The notes: generated by a model not told the origin, from the letters alone. Shown: positions 42,077 through 51,469, counted from the first letter of the stretch. The stretch: DNA of 64,000 bases from JAYQKL01 sp049890195 (GCA_049890195.1 JBMHBY010000007.1:1-64000); one strand, 5' to 3'. Made by a program: numbers and translations.

Positions 42077-44335
42077 TCAGGTTTTAAAGGATAAGGGGTC
42101 AAAGGCATCTTCGTAAATTTTGAAAATGCCGGATATGTGTTTTGAAAAGGCATATTTTTCAAGATTATATTCGTATCTTATGCCGGAGTCCTTTGGTGCG
42201 GCTTGAAGGGCCTGCGCAAAGCCGTCTGTGTCATTGAGACTCACGACGCATCCGTGGGGTTGTTGGCGCATGATATCACCGGGGCCGAACGAGTCGATGG
42301 TGATAACCCAGCACCCTGCCTCCATACCTTCGATCAACGAGAGCATAAATGGTTCCGCCCAGTTCGATGGCAAAAGCAAAATATCCATGATCTGCATGTA
42401 ATCACGGGCATTGTCTTTGTAGCCGGTCAATGTGACATTATCCATGTCCGCGGTTTTTTCCGTCAGTTCTTGACGCAAAGGCCCTTCACCAATCATCAGC
42501 AGATGGGTGTCCTCCATTCCGGCTTTGGCGAAGGCCTCCACAGCGATGTTGGCCCCCTTGGTGGTGTTGATGGCCCCAACAAACCCGACAATCCGGGTTT
42601 CCGGTGAGATGCCAAGTTCCCGGCGCAGCGCGTCTTTCTCATTTTGCGAAATTTGACTTACGCTGGGTGTCGCATTGCGCACCAGCCGGCTTTTCAAATG
42701 CAGACTTTCCGGCAAGGCGCCCATCTGCCAATCGGAGATGCAGATGATCCGGTCTTGCCCGACATGGTGATGCGGACTGAAAATATGCATTGAAGAAACA
42801 CGGAGCATGTTGGGTTTAAGCCATGTCTTCAAGCGGACAGCCCGCCCCAGATGCGCATGAAAGACATCCGGCTGCCATTTGAGAATGAACATATTGGCGC
42901 ATAGGGCGCGCAGGAAATTCGGTACTTTGATGATGTCAATATCAGGGTCAAGGGCATCAAGTATGGACGGACCGTCCCGAGCGTCACAGTCACTGCGGAC
43001 CATGACGCTGACAGGGTGTGTTTTGACCTGCTCATTGGCGATGACGGCAAGAGCACTTTCAGAGCCACGATAGCCATGGCTGAAAATCGCGTGCATGATG
43101 CGCAGCTTCCTGTTTTGGACGGGAACATTTTTTTGGCTGTTTTTGCTCCCCAGTTCAAGAATGAAACACATAATGACAAAGATGATGCTGCTCATCCACC
43201 ACGATTGCCAAATGCCGAAAGTAAAGGAGGTGATTGTGAGGTTGCAGCCAATGGCCCCAATCATGAAAGCTTCAGTTTTGACGATGTTGAAGTTCATCCG
43301 CTGCAGCATGAAATACAAAAAGAACAAAAACAGCAGACTGCCGACATATCCGGTTTCAAGCATTATTTGCAGGGTGTAATTATGCGGGTGCAAAGAGTGA
43401 ATATTCGCGATCTCAGCGGTCTTGATTTCCTGGAGGCTTGATGCGCTTTGCAGCCCATGTCCGAAAACCGGTTTTTCGAGAATGAGCTCACTGACGGCAA
43501 AATAGGTTTTGACAATCTGGTCGAGCGTCTCATTGGTCCCCGGCGGGAAGGATAAAAGGTTTTGAACAAAATGTGTGTCGTGGCTTTTTAATGACACAGG
43601 GACAATCAAAACGGTTTGGAGAACCAGAAGCGCAAATATGATTACTTTGGCTGGTCTTTTCAAAATCAGTGCGATTGAAAGAAACGTCGCCCCTGATAAA
43701 ATCCCGATATATTCCGGTATGAAGCCAAATTTCAGGCAAAATGCCGCCCACAGCCCAAGCATGATCAAGCCGCCCGTAAGGCTGGTTCTTTTTGCCGTAT
43801 GAGCGGCGATAAAAAACAGAAACAAGGTGAAGACAGCCACGGACCGCTCAAGATGTCTCGGGTCAAATGATCTGTCCGTTGCAAATTTGTCGAGCCAGAA
43901 CCTGTAAAATGGTTGATCCAGATAGGTTTCAAAAAACAGGATCAGCATGGCCAGGGCGATGCCGTAGCGCATGGCGCGACCCATTTTTTCAATGTCTGCA
44001 ACATCAAGATAATCAATATAACGGATCAATAAGATGGCCGGGATCAATAAAGCTACAAACTGCAGGCTTTGGATGATTGCCTGCGACATATCGGGCGACC
44101 AGAAGCTTGACAGCATGACGTAAAGGATGAAAGCAGAACCCGCCAGAGAGATGTTGGTGACCCTGGGTCGCCATGCGACCCGGTTTTTTTTCATCTCAAA
44201 AAACGCCAGCAATCCACACAAGCCGAGCAGGGCCGGTAAAGCATTGACCGAAACACTGGCGATTGGTCCCAGGAGAACAAGCAAAATATTGATTTTGCTT
44301 GATAGTTTCAGGTAATTGGCTTTGAGTTGCATCAT
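42077..44335 (-). CDS. O-antigen ligase-like membrane protein fused to a GT4-type glycosyltransferase
   Basis: 752 residues in one frame. The N-terminal half (about 1-395) has about eleven hydrophobic helices and the Wzy_C/WaaL signature LHPHNYTLQIMLETGYVGS. The C-terminal half (about 405-745) is a soluble GT-B glycosyltransferase: Rossmann start RKLRIMHAIFSHGYRGSE, GFVGAINTTKGANIA, LLMIGEGPLRQEL, and the nucleotide-sugar E-x7-E motif EPFMLSLIEG. These are usually separate proteins. Fusing them would place glycosyl transfer at the site of polymer ligation or polymerisation at the inner membrane. The glycosyltransferase half would face the cytosol. It is followed closely by the PCuAC gene. Confidence 0.85.
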   Translation of the reverse strand: MMQLKANYLKLSSKINILLVLLGPIASVSVNALPALLGLCGLLAFFEMKKNRVAWRPRVTNISLAGSAFILYVMLSSFWSPDMSQAIIQSLQFVALLIPAILLIRYIDYLDVADIEKMGRAMRYGIALAMLILFFETYLDQPFYRFWLDKFATDRSFDPRHLERSVAVFTLFLFFIAAHTAKRTSLTGGLIMLGLWAAFCLKFGFIPEYIGILSGATFLSIALILKRPAKVIIFALLVLQTVLIVPVSLKSHDTHFVQNLLSFPPGTNETLDQIVKTYFAVSELILEKPVFGHGLQSASSLQEIKTAEIANIHSLHPHNYTLQIMLETGYVGSLLFLFFLYFMLQRMNFNIVKTEAFMIGAIGCNLTITSFTFGIWQSWWMSSIIFVIMCFILELGSKNSQKNVPVQNRKLRIMHAIFSHGYRGSESALAVIANEQVKTHPVSVMVRSDCDARDGPSILDALDPDIDIIKVPNFLRALCANMFILKWQPDVFHAHLGRAVRLKTWLKPNMLRVSSMHIFSPHHHVGQDRIICISDWQMGALPESLHLKSRLVRNATPSVSQISQNEKDALRRELGISPETRIVGFVGAINTTKGANIAVEAFAKAGMEDTHLLMIGEGPLRQELTEKTADMDNVTLTGYKDNARDYMQIMDILLLPSNWAEPFMLSLIEGMEAGCWVITIDSFGPGDIMRQQPHGCVVSLNDTDGFAQALQAAPKDSGIRYEYNLEKYAFSKHISGIFKIYEDAFDPLSFKT

Positions 44336-44479
44336 TGAATAGTCCGGTGAGTCTTTGCCAGACTATCGACAACATTGTGAAAAGTTAAGAGCTAAATGTG
44401 CCCTCATCCTTGTTTTTCGTGATAAAATCGTTGCCAATCCAAGCCTGAAGGTTACAGTTTACACCTAAAGGGGTTCCCA

Positions 44480-45853
44480 ATGTCTCAATCCAAAACCGGC
44501 TCGAAAGTGGGCTTTTCAACGTTGTTCTATTTTGGACTGCCGACGGTGGCTTATGGCTATATGTTTTGTCTGGTCACCTTGTATTACATGAAATACGCAA
44601 CCGATATTCTGTTGATTTCACCTGCCATTATGGGCTTGATTTTTGGGTTGTCTCGGCTTTGGGACGCGGTTTCTGACCCGCTGGTAGGTTACTGGTCAGA
44701 CCGGACGAAGTTTTGGCTGGGGCGGCGGCGGTCATGGATTGGCATGAGCGCCCTGCCGACCGCCTTGACGTTTTTGATGATTTTTGTTCCTCCGCAGGGT
44801 TTGGGGGAGAATGAACTGGTGGTCTGGGTGGGCGTTGGTATTATCGGCTTCTTTTCCGCTTCGACCTTTTTCTATGTGCCGCAAATGGCGCTCGGTGCGG
44901 AGCTGACGGATGACCATCATGAGCGCAACAAGGTCTTCGGGGTGCGTCATGCCGGCTGGATCGGCGGCTATATCATCGGCATCGGGGCCATGGCGGCGTT
45001 GATCAGTGCCGAGCAGACAGGCATTGCGGCGGTTCAGGAAACATCGCGTCAACTGGCCTACATCGTTGCTCCGCTGGGCGGCCTGTCCCTGATCATTTGC
45101 GCCTACGGCATTCGCGAGCGGGAGGAGTTTGCCTCCAAGGGCAGCAAGAGACCGTTCAAGGCCATTCGCGATGTGTTCAGGAATCCGCATGCCCGCCCGC
45201 CCTTGATCGGATATTTTTTCGACAATATCGGTTTTGCCTTCACCTCCATCCTGATGCTTTATGTCGGCACCTATATTCTTGAGGCGCCGGAGGCGGCGCC
45301 CAAATTCCTTTTGACGTTTTTGATCCCATCCTTCCTGCTGACCCCGGTCTGGATGCCTCTGGCGCGGCGGGTCGGTAAAAAGGCCGTCTGGTCCTTCTCC
45401 ATGTATCTGTCGGCGTTGTGCTACGGTCTGATGTTCACCCTCGGCAAGGGGGATGAGACGCTGTTGATGGCCATTGGTTTCTTTGCCGGCATTGCTAATG
45501 GTGCCGGTCATGTCATCGGCCCATCCTTGATGAGCGACACCATCGATTATGATGAGCTGCAGACCGGAGAACGCAAAGAGGGGGCGTATTTCGCCGCCTG
45601 GAACTTCACCTGGAAACTGGCCAACGGCATTTCCCTGATTGTCGTCGGCAACATGCTGTCTTTTGTGGGTTTTCAACCGAATGTGGCGCAGGCGCCGGCA
45701 GTAATCCTGGCGATTAAAATCATGTTTTCGATTGTCCCCTGCATTGCTTATGTGATGGCCGCACTGGTGTTTTCAAGTTACCGTCTGGATGAAAAACTGC
45801 ATTTGGAAATGCATGCCATTCTGGATGAGAACCGAACCAAGCCGGCCCAGTGA
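44480..45853 (+). CDS. GPH-family (MelB-like) sugar/cation symporter
   Basis: 457 residues, 12 membrane helices. Glycoside-pentoside-hexuronide family motifs: LYYMKYATDILLI, RLWDAVSDPLVGYWSDRT and GRRRSWIG. These include the cation-site aspartates of helices II and IV. It moves a glycoside or similar compound with sodium or protons. AAAGGGGT precedes the ATG. The next gene overlaps its stop region, so the methyltransferase is probably translated with it. The sugar is unknown. Confidence 0.88.
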   Translation: MSQSKTGSKVGFSTLFYFGLPTVAYGYMFCLVTLYYMKYATDILLISPAIMGLIFGLSRLWDAVSDPLVGYWSDRTKFWLGRRRSWIGMSALPTALTFLMIFVPPQGLGENELVVWVGVGIIGFFSASTFFYVPQMALGAELTDDHHERNKVFGVRHAGWIGGYIIGIGAMAALISAEQTGIAAVQETSRQLAYIVAPLGGLSLIICAYGIREREEFASKGSKRPFKAIRDVFRNPHARPPLIGYFFDNIGFAFTSILMLYVGTYILEAPEAAPKFLLTFLIPSFLLTPVWMPLARRVGKKAVWSFSMYLSALCYGLMFTLGKGDETLLMAIGFFAGIANGAGHVIGPSLMSDTIDYDELQTGERKEGAYFAAWNFTWKLANGISLIVVGNMLSFVGFQPNVAQAPAVILAIKIMFSIVPCIAYVMAALVFSSYRLDEKLHLEMHAILDENRTKPAQ

Positions 45854-45858
45854 CCGCC

Positions 45859-46470
45859 ATGAAGCTTCCGATTGACATTGATACCGTCAAAGGGTTTTTG
45901 GACCCGGATGAGGGCAGGGCGCTGTATGAGACCTTATGCGCGCTGGAAGTGAACGGGCCGGCGGTTGAAATCGGAAGTTACTGCGGCAAGTCAACTGTTT
46001 ATCTCGGGACCGCCTGCCGGGTGACAGGGCGCCAACTGGTTGCTGTCGACCATCATTATGGGTCTGAGGAGAACCAACCCGGCGAGGGCTATTTTGATCC
46101 TGAACTGGCCGATGCCGCCACGGGCGGCATGAGTTCGCTGGCGCACTTTCGGGAGACCATGCGGCGCGCCAAGCTGGAGGATGTGGTGGTGCCGATTGTT
46201 GCGCCATCCTCGCAGGCCGCCCCCCTGATTACACAGGCGCTGGCCTTTGTGTTCATTGATGGCGGCCATTCCATGTCGGCCGCTTTTGACGACTACAGGC
46301 TGTGGACGGGCAAGCTGGCGCCGGGCGGCGTGTTGGCCATCCATGATGTTTTCCCCAACCCTGCAGACGGCGGACGCCCGCCCCATGAAATTTACAAAAT
46401 GGCAATGGCCTCAGATTTGTTTGTGGAGGCGGCGGTTGTCAAATCCCTGAGGATATTGAAACGGCTTTAA
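45859..46470 (+). CDS. class I SAM-dependent methyltransferase (Methyltransf_24 type)
   Basis: About 203 residues. SAM site VEIGSYCGKSTVYLG (about 36-50), then QLVAVDHHYGSEENQ, AFVFIDGGHSMSAAFDDYRLW and GVLAIHDVFPNP, the catecholate-O-methyltransferase-like pattern of the CmcI/macrocin group, which uses a divalent metal. A GTG at 45850 overlaps the transporter stop (GTGA); the ATG at 45859 is chosen but not certain. It converges with the toroid gene, the two stop codons sharing TTTAAA. The substrate may be a glycan or small molecule. Confidence 0.8.
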   Translation: MKLPIDIDTVKGFLDPDEGRALYETLCALEVNGPAVEIGSYCGKSTVYLGTACRVTGRQLVAVDHHYGSEENQPGEGYFDPELADAATGGMSSLAHFRETMRRAKLEDVVVPIVAPSSQAAPLITQALAFVFIDGGHSMSAAFDDYRLWTGKLAPGGVLAIHDVFPNPADGGRPPHEIYKMAMASDLFVEAAVVKSLRILKRL

Positions 46471-47552
46471 AGCGCCTCGTGCAGAAACAGATTACAAGCG
46501 GGTGACAAACGCTCCACACAATCCGTGGCCAAAATGACGGCCCCGGCGGTCCAGGGTGGCTTTTCCACAGGCCAGAACACCTCACTGTCATATTCAAAGC
46601 CAATCCAATATGCGCCTTGTTCATCGCGTTGGCGGTCCAGCCAACCCAGCATCTCCGCCGCCCTGTCATCCATTCCGACGGCCTTGAGGGTCAAGATCAG
46701 TTCAGCCGTTTCCGCCACGGTGACCCAAGGCTCATGGGCAACGCAGCGGCAGCCAAGGCCCTCGACCACAAATTCATCCCATTGTGCCTGCAGGCGGGCA
46801 ACCGACGCCTGTTTGGTCAAGGCGCCACTCAGACATGGATAATACCAGTCCATCGAGAATTTCGTGGCGGATGCCGTTATGCGCTGAAACCTGTGCGGCT
46901 TGTCGCGTAATGCCTGCCCCAACAGGTGATGGACGTTTGCCCAGGCCGGTTTGGGGGCGTTCATCAAGGTGGCCAGATTGAGACCACAGGCCAGGCTTTT
47001 GTAGAGGGAGCTGTTGCCGGTCAGCAGGGAGTCGGTTGCCTCCAAAGTTTCTGCCGGAATGATTGATTTGTCGCTGGTTTGCGTGTGCGCGAGCCAGATG
47101 ATGTCGCCATGTGGGGTCTGGTGCCGACAAACAAAGTCCAGCGCCTTGACGACGGCAGGCCAGATGGTTTCGACAAACTCCATGTTTTGATGCAGCAGAT
47201 AATCATGCCAGACAGCGGTGGCGATATAGGCGGTGAAATTGGTCTCCCGGATTTGTTCACCTGTATCCATGCCGTCTGCAGAGAAATTCTGCAACGTATC
47301 GTCAATCGGCACAGCACTGCCGAGTTGTCCCCACCATGAGCCATCCTCAAGCTGGGTGTCCATCAAAAACGCAAAGCCTCTGCGCACGGCCTCGGTTTCT
47401 CCGCACAGGTTCAGCCCCATGACAGCCTCGAGGTGGTTCCACGGATCGACAACCCCGCCGGCATACCATGGAATCGCGCCATCGGTTCGTTGAAGGGTTT
47501 TTATCCGGTCAACTGCACCGCTGAAAAAACCGTCCGTCAACTTGCCGCTCAT
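46467..47552 (-). CDS. terpenoid-cyclase/prenyltransferase-like alpha-alpha toroid protein
   Basis: About 361 residues. One QW-type repeat is clear (QLEDGSW, matching QxxxGxW). Other repeats with DGAIPWYAGG, GDIIWLAHTQ and QGAYWIGFEYD suggest an alpha-alpha barrel of the squalene-cyclase/prenyltransferase superfamily. An AVPIDDTLQ segment recalls the DxDDT acid motif of hopene cyclases, but the first aspartate is absent. A polysaccharide-lyase-like or glycoside-hydrolase-like toroid is also possible. The ATG at 47552 overlaps the methyltransferase stop (ATGA); the frame upstream to 47732 is not used. No signal peptide. Function unknown. Confidence 0.68.
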   Translation of the reverse strand: MSGKLTDGFFSGAVDRIKTLQRTDGAIPWYAGGVVDPWNHLEAVMGLNLCGETEAVRRGFAFLMDTQLEDGSWWGQLGSAVPIDDTLQNFSADGMDTGEQIRETNFTAYIATAVWHDYLLHQNMEFVETIWPAVVKALDFVCRHQTPHGDIIWLAHTQTSDKSIIPAETLEATDSLLTGNSSLYKSLACGLNLATLMNAPKPAWANVHHLLGQALRDKPHRFQRITASATKFSMDWYYPCLSGALTKQASVARLQAQWDEFVVEGLGCRCVAHEPWVTVAETAELILTLKAVGMDDRAAEMLGWLDRQRDEQGAYWIGFEYDSEVFWPVEKPPWTAGAVILATDCVERLSPACNLFLHEAL

Positions 47553-48271
47553 TTTGTGTCTGCCGATTTTTCGAAATACAGAACAACACTTTTGCCGATC
47601 AGCATGTCGAGCAGTCTGGATACGCCGCGCAGCCAAAGTGGATTTTTCATCATTTCCAGAACCAACAGGCCGTGCCAGGCTTTGGTCAGCGGATTGAGCG
47701 GTTTTTTGACCCCGAAAGCGCAGCGCAACCACCAGTAGGGTGTGTGCAGGCCATGGGCATAATGTTTGTTTTTAAGGGTGAACCCGCGGGATTGGAAATC
47801 CGCAATCAAATCCTGCTGGTTGAATATTCTGATGTGACCGCCCGGCTCATTGTGATAATCAGCCGACAACCACCAGCATATTTTTTCCGGCCAATGCCGC
47901 GGCACAGAGATGCCGATAAGCCCGCCGGGTATGACAATGCGGTCAATTTCATCAATAACGCGCAAATAATCCGGGATATGCTCAAGCACTTCCGAGCAGA
48001 TCACCCGGTCCATGCTGCCATCAGGGAAAGGCAGGCCCAAGGCATTGCCGACCATGACGTCAAAACGCTGACTGTCGACCGGGTTCAGCACAGGTGCGGC
48101 GGCAAAACCGTCACGGGTTTTGCGGACATCCTCATAGCCAAGGTCCAGGCCGATGACATGACACTTGGCATCGTGATAGGCGGCATGACAGTGGCGTCCT
48201 TCCCCGCAACCAAGGTCGAGTAATCTGTGGTCGGGCGTGAGGGAGAGATGTGCCAGTCTAATCGTCTGCAT
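47549..48271 (-). CDS. class I SAM-dependent methyltransferase (Methyltransf_11 type)
   Basis: 240 residues. SAM motif LLDLGCGEGRHCHAAY (about 18-33), acidic loop VIGLDLG, motif II VGNALGLPFPDGSMDRVICSEVLEH and post-I region IPGGLIGISVPR. The C-terminal third is longer than in simple methyltransferases, with several aromatics (WWLRCAFGVKKPLN). Its start overlaps the glycosyltransferase gene by 14 bases and its stop overlaps the toroid gene by four, so the three are a tightly coupled unit. It probably methylates a sugar or lipid-linked intermediate. Confidence 0.85.
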   Translation of the reverse strand: MQTIRLAHLSLTPDHRLLDLGCGEGRHCHAAYHDAKCHVIGLDLGYEDVRKTRDGFAAAPVLNPVDSQRFDVMVGNALGLPFPDGSMDRVICSEVLEHIPDYLRVIDEIDRIVIPGGLIGISVPRHWPEKICWWLSADYHNEPGGHIRIFNQQDLIADFQSRGFTLKNKHYAHGLHTPYWWLRCAFGVKKPLNPLTKAWHGLLVLEMMKNPLWLRGVSRLLDMLIGKSVVLYFEKSADTK

Positions 48272-49580
48272 GACCCAACTCTATCTGGTGATGGTCCGCT
48301 ATGGCTTTGCGGTAGATCTCGGCGCTGTTTAAGGCGCAATGCCGCCAGGTGAAGTTGTCAAGTATATGCCGGCGCGCCCTGTCGGACAAAGCTTGGCGTT
48401 TGCGCTCATCAGCCAGCAGGCCACCAATGGCATCGGCCAGGGCGGCAGGGTCGGAGTGGGGGACAACCAACCCGGCATCGCCGACAACCTCAGGCAGGGA
48501 ACCGCCATTGGTGGCGACCAGAGGCAGGCCGCAGGCCAGCGCTTCGCCGGCCGGGAAGCCGAAGCCTTCATAGACAGACGGGGATACGGCGACGGTCGCC
48601 TCAGCATAGAGCTCGGCAATTTCCCGCGCCTCCAGCCCGGATGTGAAGCGGACGCGGTTGCGGATGCCGCGCTTGTCCAACTCCTCCATGGTCGGCCCCT
48701 CGCGCAGGCTGCCGACGACCACGAGTTCCAAATCCGGATGGCTGTCCAGCAGTGTGTGATAGGCGCGGATCAGGTAAATCAACCCTTTCAACGGCACATC
48801 AGCGCTTGCGGTCACCATCAAACGGTTGGGTCTGCGGGTGACGGTCTCCACCGGCTTGTAGGTTTCATGGTCAATGCCCAGATGGATGCGGTAAATATGT
48901 TCGGGCTTGAGGCCAAAATCCGTGGTGACGTCCTTTTTGGTGTTATCGGAGGGCACAATGATGTGGTTGAGGCGGCGGGCGACCTTGATCTGCATGTTGA
49001 GGAAACTGTACCAGCGCCATTTCAGCAGTTTCAGACTCAGGCTGCCGGCATGATGGATGTCGATGCGTTTGTCCATCGTAATCGGGTGATGGACATTACC
49101 GACCACCGGCAAACCCATTTCCCTGACCTTCAACAGCCCATAGCACAAGGTCTGGTTGTCATGGACAATGTCATAATCACCGATCCTGTTTGTCATGTAT
49201 TTTGCAAGCCGTTCACCGAACGTATATGGCTCCGGGAAGCCGCCGCTGTTGTGGACAAGATATTCATAAAAATCGAGCGGGTTTTTGATGATGTCCCAGT
49301 TCAGGCTCAAAATCGGATGCTCACGGGCATACATGTCGAGTGACGGCAGTTCGATCAGCCCGACACGCGGATCGAGGTCCGGATAGGGCGGCCCGGAAAT
49401 GACATCGACAGTGTGACCAAGCTCCACCAATGCTTTTGAAAGGTGCCGGAGGTAGATGCCCTGTCCGCCGACAAACGGATGGCTGCGGTAGCTCGGCATC
49501 AGGATCCGCAGGGGGCGGGTGCCGTTGATGGCGTCCATCAGCTTGGCTGACGAGTCGGAATTGGCGGAAAGGATGTTCAT
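48258..49580 (-). CDS. glycosyltransferase family 4
   Basis: 440 residues. GT-B fold. N-terminal acceptor domain: LMPSYRSHPFVGGQGIYLR, the glycine-rich loop for the sugar nucleotide, and DIVHDNQTLCYGLL. C-terminal donor domain: LMVTASADVPLKGLIYL, LVVVGSLREG and the E-x7-E motif YEGFGFPAGEALACGLPLV. A retaining enzyme adding a sugar to a lipid-linked or surface-glycan acceptor is expected. It is the first gene of the three-gene cassette. No clear ribosome site is seen. Confidence 0.9.
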   Translation of the reverse strand: MNILSANSDSSAKLMDAINGTRPLRILMPSYRSHPFVGGQGIYLRHLSKALVELGHTVDVISGPPYPDLDPRVGLIELPSLDMYAREHPILSLNWDIIKNPLDFYEYLVHNSGGFPEPYTFGERLAKYMTNRIGDYDIVHDNQTLCYGLLKVREMGLPVVGNVHHPITMDKRIDIHHAGSLSLKLLKWRWYSFLNMQIKVARRLNHIIVPSDNTKKDVTTDFGLKPEHIYRIHLGIDHETYKPVETVTRRPNRLMVTASADVPLKGLIYLIRAYHTLLDSHPDLELVVVGSLREGPTMEELDKRGIRNRVRFTSGLEAREIAELYAEATVAVSPSVYEGFGFPAGEALACGLPLVATNGGSLPEVVGDAGLVVPHSDPAALADAIGGLLADERKRQALSDRARRHILDNFTWRHCALNSAEIYRKAIADHHQIELGHADD

Positions 49581-49635
49581 GGCGGTCCCGAAGCGATCAT
49601 CACCCTTGGTGAAAACAAATTAACAATTTTGCAGC

Positions 49636-50619
49636 TCAAGCAGCGGGGGGATGAGAAACTTGAGCCCCTTTATAGCGTAAAGCCGGGTGTCTGTCTTGCA
49701 CCAAAAACAAAGGCCCGTCCAGATCCGCCAGATCGCAGATTTGCGCTAGGTGGTAGGCCGGCGCCAGCGCCAGCGAACTGGAGACCATACAGCCGACCAT
49801 AAGCTTGAAATTCGCCTGCCGCGCCGTCTCCACCAACTTCAGGGCTTCGGTCAGGCCGCCGGTCTTGTCGAGCTTGATGTTGAGCCAGTCATATTTGCCG
49901 GCCAGCTTTGGTATGTCCTTGCAGTCATGGACACTTTCATCGGCGCAAAAGGGCAGGTCGATCCGGGCCAGAACCGCGTCCTCCTTTTCCGGAACAGGCT
50001 GCTCGATCAAGGTCAGTTTGAAACTGTGCAACTGCTCGGCATGGGCCAGCAGGTCAACTGGTCGCCACCCCTCATTGACATCCACCATGATGGCAGCCTC
50101 CGGCCGGGCCTGGCGGACTGAGGCAAGCCGACCCAGATCCGCCGCAAGGCCGTCCTGTCCGCCCAGTTTCAGTTTCAACAGGGGATATGCGGATGCCTGT
50201 TTCGCCTTGTTTGCCATGATGGCCGGGCTGTCAAGGGATATGGTGAAGGCTGTTTGCAGAGGCTCGGGTTCGGGCAGTCCGGCGGTGTGCCATAACGGGT
50301 TGCCGGCGGATCGGGCCTCCAAGTCCCACAACGCGCAGTCCAGAACATTGCGGGCCGCCCCCGGGAGCAGGGCAAGCTGTAATGCCTCCCGGCTCATGCC
50401 GGCCTCGACAGCCGGTTTAATCTGTTCAATCGCTGCGGTCACGGTCTCTGTCGTCTCCCCATAACGCGCATAAGGCACGGCCTCAGCCTGACCGACAACA
50501 CCATCGCAATGGATTTCAACCACGACCACATCCGCTGCCTGCTTGCTGCCGCGGGCAATGGTGAAGCTTTCCTTCAAGGGCAGGGTTTCCGCAAAAATTT
50601 TCAGCGTTCTCGGTTTCAT
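49636..50619 (-). CDS. dipeptide epimerase (L-Ala-D/L-Glu type, enolase superfamily)
   Basis: 327 residues. Muconate-lactonizing subgroup of the enolase superfamily. Catalytic lysine pair K149/K151 in LKLKLGG, metal ligands in MVDVNEGW, LIEQPVP and CADESVHD, second catalytic lysine in NIKLDKTGGL. In this family the set marks L-Ala-D/L-Glu epimerases (YcjG-like) that recycle murein dipeptides. No YkfA/MpaA-type peptidase gene lies beside it. The exact dipeptide preference is not determined. It stands alone. Confidence 0.88.
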   Translation of the reverse strand: MKPRTLKIFAETLPLKESFTIARGSKQAADVVVVEIHCDGVVGQAEAVPYARYGETTETVTAAIEQIKPAVEAGMSREALQLALLPGAARNVLDCALWDLEARSAGNPLWHTAGLPEPEPLQTAFTISLDSPAIMANKAKQASAYPLLKLKLGGQDGLAADLGRLASVRQARPEAAIMVDVNEGWRPVDLLAHAEQLHSFKLTLIEQPVPEKEDAVLARIDLPFCADESVHDCKDIPKLAGKYDWLNIKLDKTGGLTEALKLVETARQANFKLMVGCMVSSSLALAPAYHLAQICDLADLDGPLFLVQDRHPALRYKGAQVSHPPAA

Positions 50620-50745
50620 CGCTCTTTAAAACTTATTGCTTTCCCATCTAGACTGGATTGAGGCTGTGTGCTATTAGAAATGCCGAATTTGGGACCGCAT
50701 GTCGAGTCCCCTTTCTAGCATCACATTCTTAAGAAAGGTCTGGAA

Positions 50746-51066
50746 ATGCCCAAAATTACGTTTGTTGAGCAAGACGGCACAGAGCACATTCATGAAGGCG
50801 ATGTCGGCATGACTGTGATGGAGGTTGCAATCAAGAATTCCGTTCCGGGGATTGATGCGGATTGCGGCGGTGCCTGCGCCTGCGCGACCTGTCATGTTTA
50901 TGTTGACGCAGGCTGGACCGAAAAGGTCGGCGGCCCGATTGATATGGAAGAGGACATGCTTGATTTTGCCTTTGAAGTTCAGGACAACAGCCGTTTGAGC
51001 TGCCAGATCAAGGTCACGGATGAGTTGGACGGGCTGAAGTTGACCCTTCCGGCCCAGCAATTCTGA
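50746..51066 (+). CDS. 2Fe-2S ferredoxin, adrenodoxin/putidaredoxin type
   Basis: 106 residues. Cluster ligands C40-X5-C46-X2-C49-X36-C86 (DADCGGACACATCHV and SCQIKV), the adrenodoxin-class pattern; C44 is an extra cysteine. It shuttles electrons to cytochromes P450, Rieske oxygenases or Fe-S assembly. The reductase at 51578 on the same strand is its likely partner. It is not in an isc/hsc operon. Confidence 0.93.
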   Translation: MPKITFVEQDGTEHIHEGDVGMTVMEVAIKNSVPGIDADCGGACACATCHVYVDAGWTEKVGGPIDMEEDMLDFAFEVQDNSRLSCQIKVTDELDGLKLTLPAQQF

Positions 51067-51073
51067 GCTTAAG

Positions 51074-51469
51074 CTAGTTCTTGTCCGGGGTTTTCCCGTC
51101 AAAAATCCGATATTCATGGGCAATGCTCTGGTCAATCAGCAGACGCCAGAGTTTCTCGGTCATCTCCGCAGGTAAACCCTGATCATTGGCCCGTGCCACG
51201 ACATTGACAATGACTTCCTCAATGCGGGGGGTGTCGACAACCTGGTCACGGTTTCGTTTCACTTTCCCGGCCTGTTCGACCCAGTTGAGACGTTCACGCA
51301 GCAGCGTCACAAGTTCCCGGTCAATGCGGTCAATCTCATTCCGCACTTCCGCCATTTCCGGGCAGGGCAAAGGGGCTTTTTGTCTGTCTTGTTTTTTCAC
51401 AATGAGGGTCTTATAAGCCTCAGGTGTGACTTTGCCAAGCTGTCTTGGGACGGGGTGACAATTCAGCAC
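51074..51469 (-). CDS. chorismate mutase, AroQ class
   Basis: 131 residues as drawn. AroQ helical core: VRNEIDRIDRELVTLLRER, EQAGKVKR, RIEEVIVNVVARANDQGL and LWRLLIDQSIAHEYRI. It converts chorismate to prephenate for Phe/Tyr. The stand-alone monofunctional form is usual in alphaproteobacteria. The start is uncertain: the frame begins with GTG at 51469, but the ATG at 51355 (MAEVRNEID) or a GTG between them may be used; the conserved part starts near 51352. It lies opposite to and between the ferredoxin and its likely reductase. Confidence 0.85.
   Translation of the reverse strand: MLNCHPVPRQLGKVTPEAYKTLIVKKQDRQKAPLPCPEMAEVRNEIDRIDRELVTLLRERLNWVEQAGKVKRNRDQVVDTPRIEEVIVNVVARANDQGLPAEMTEKLWRLLIDQSIAHEYRIFDGKTPDKN

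Noticed and set aside
44732..45676. Minus-strand open frame of 314 codons opposite the GPH transporter
   Set aside because: Shadow frame of a 12-helix transporter; strongly hydrophilic and repetitive in composition, no family match.
48339..49343. Plus-strand open frame of 334 codons opposite the glycosyltransferase
   Set aside because: Shadow of a gene with intact GT4 motifs.
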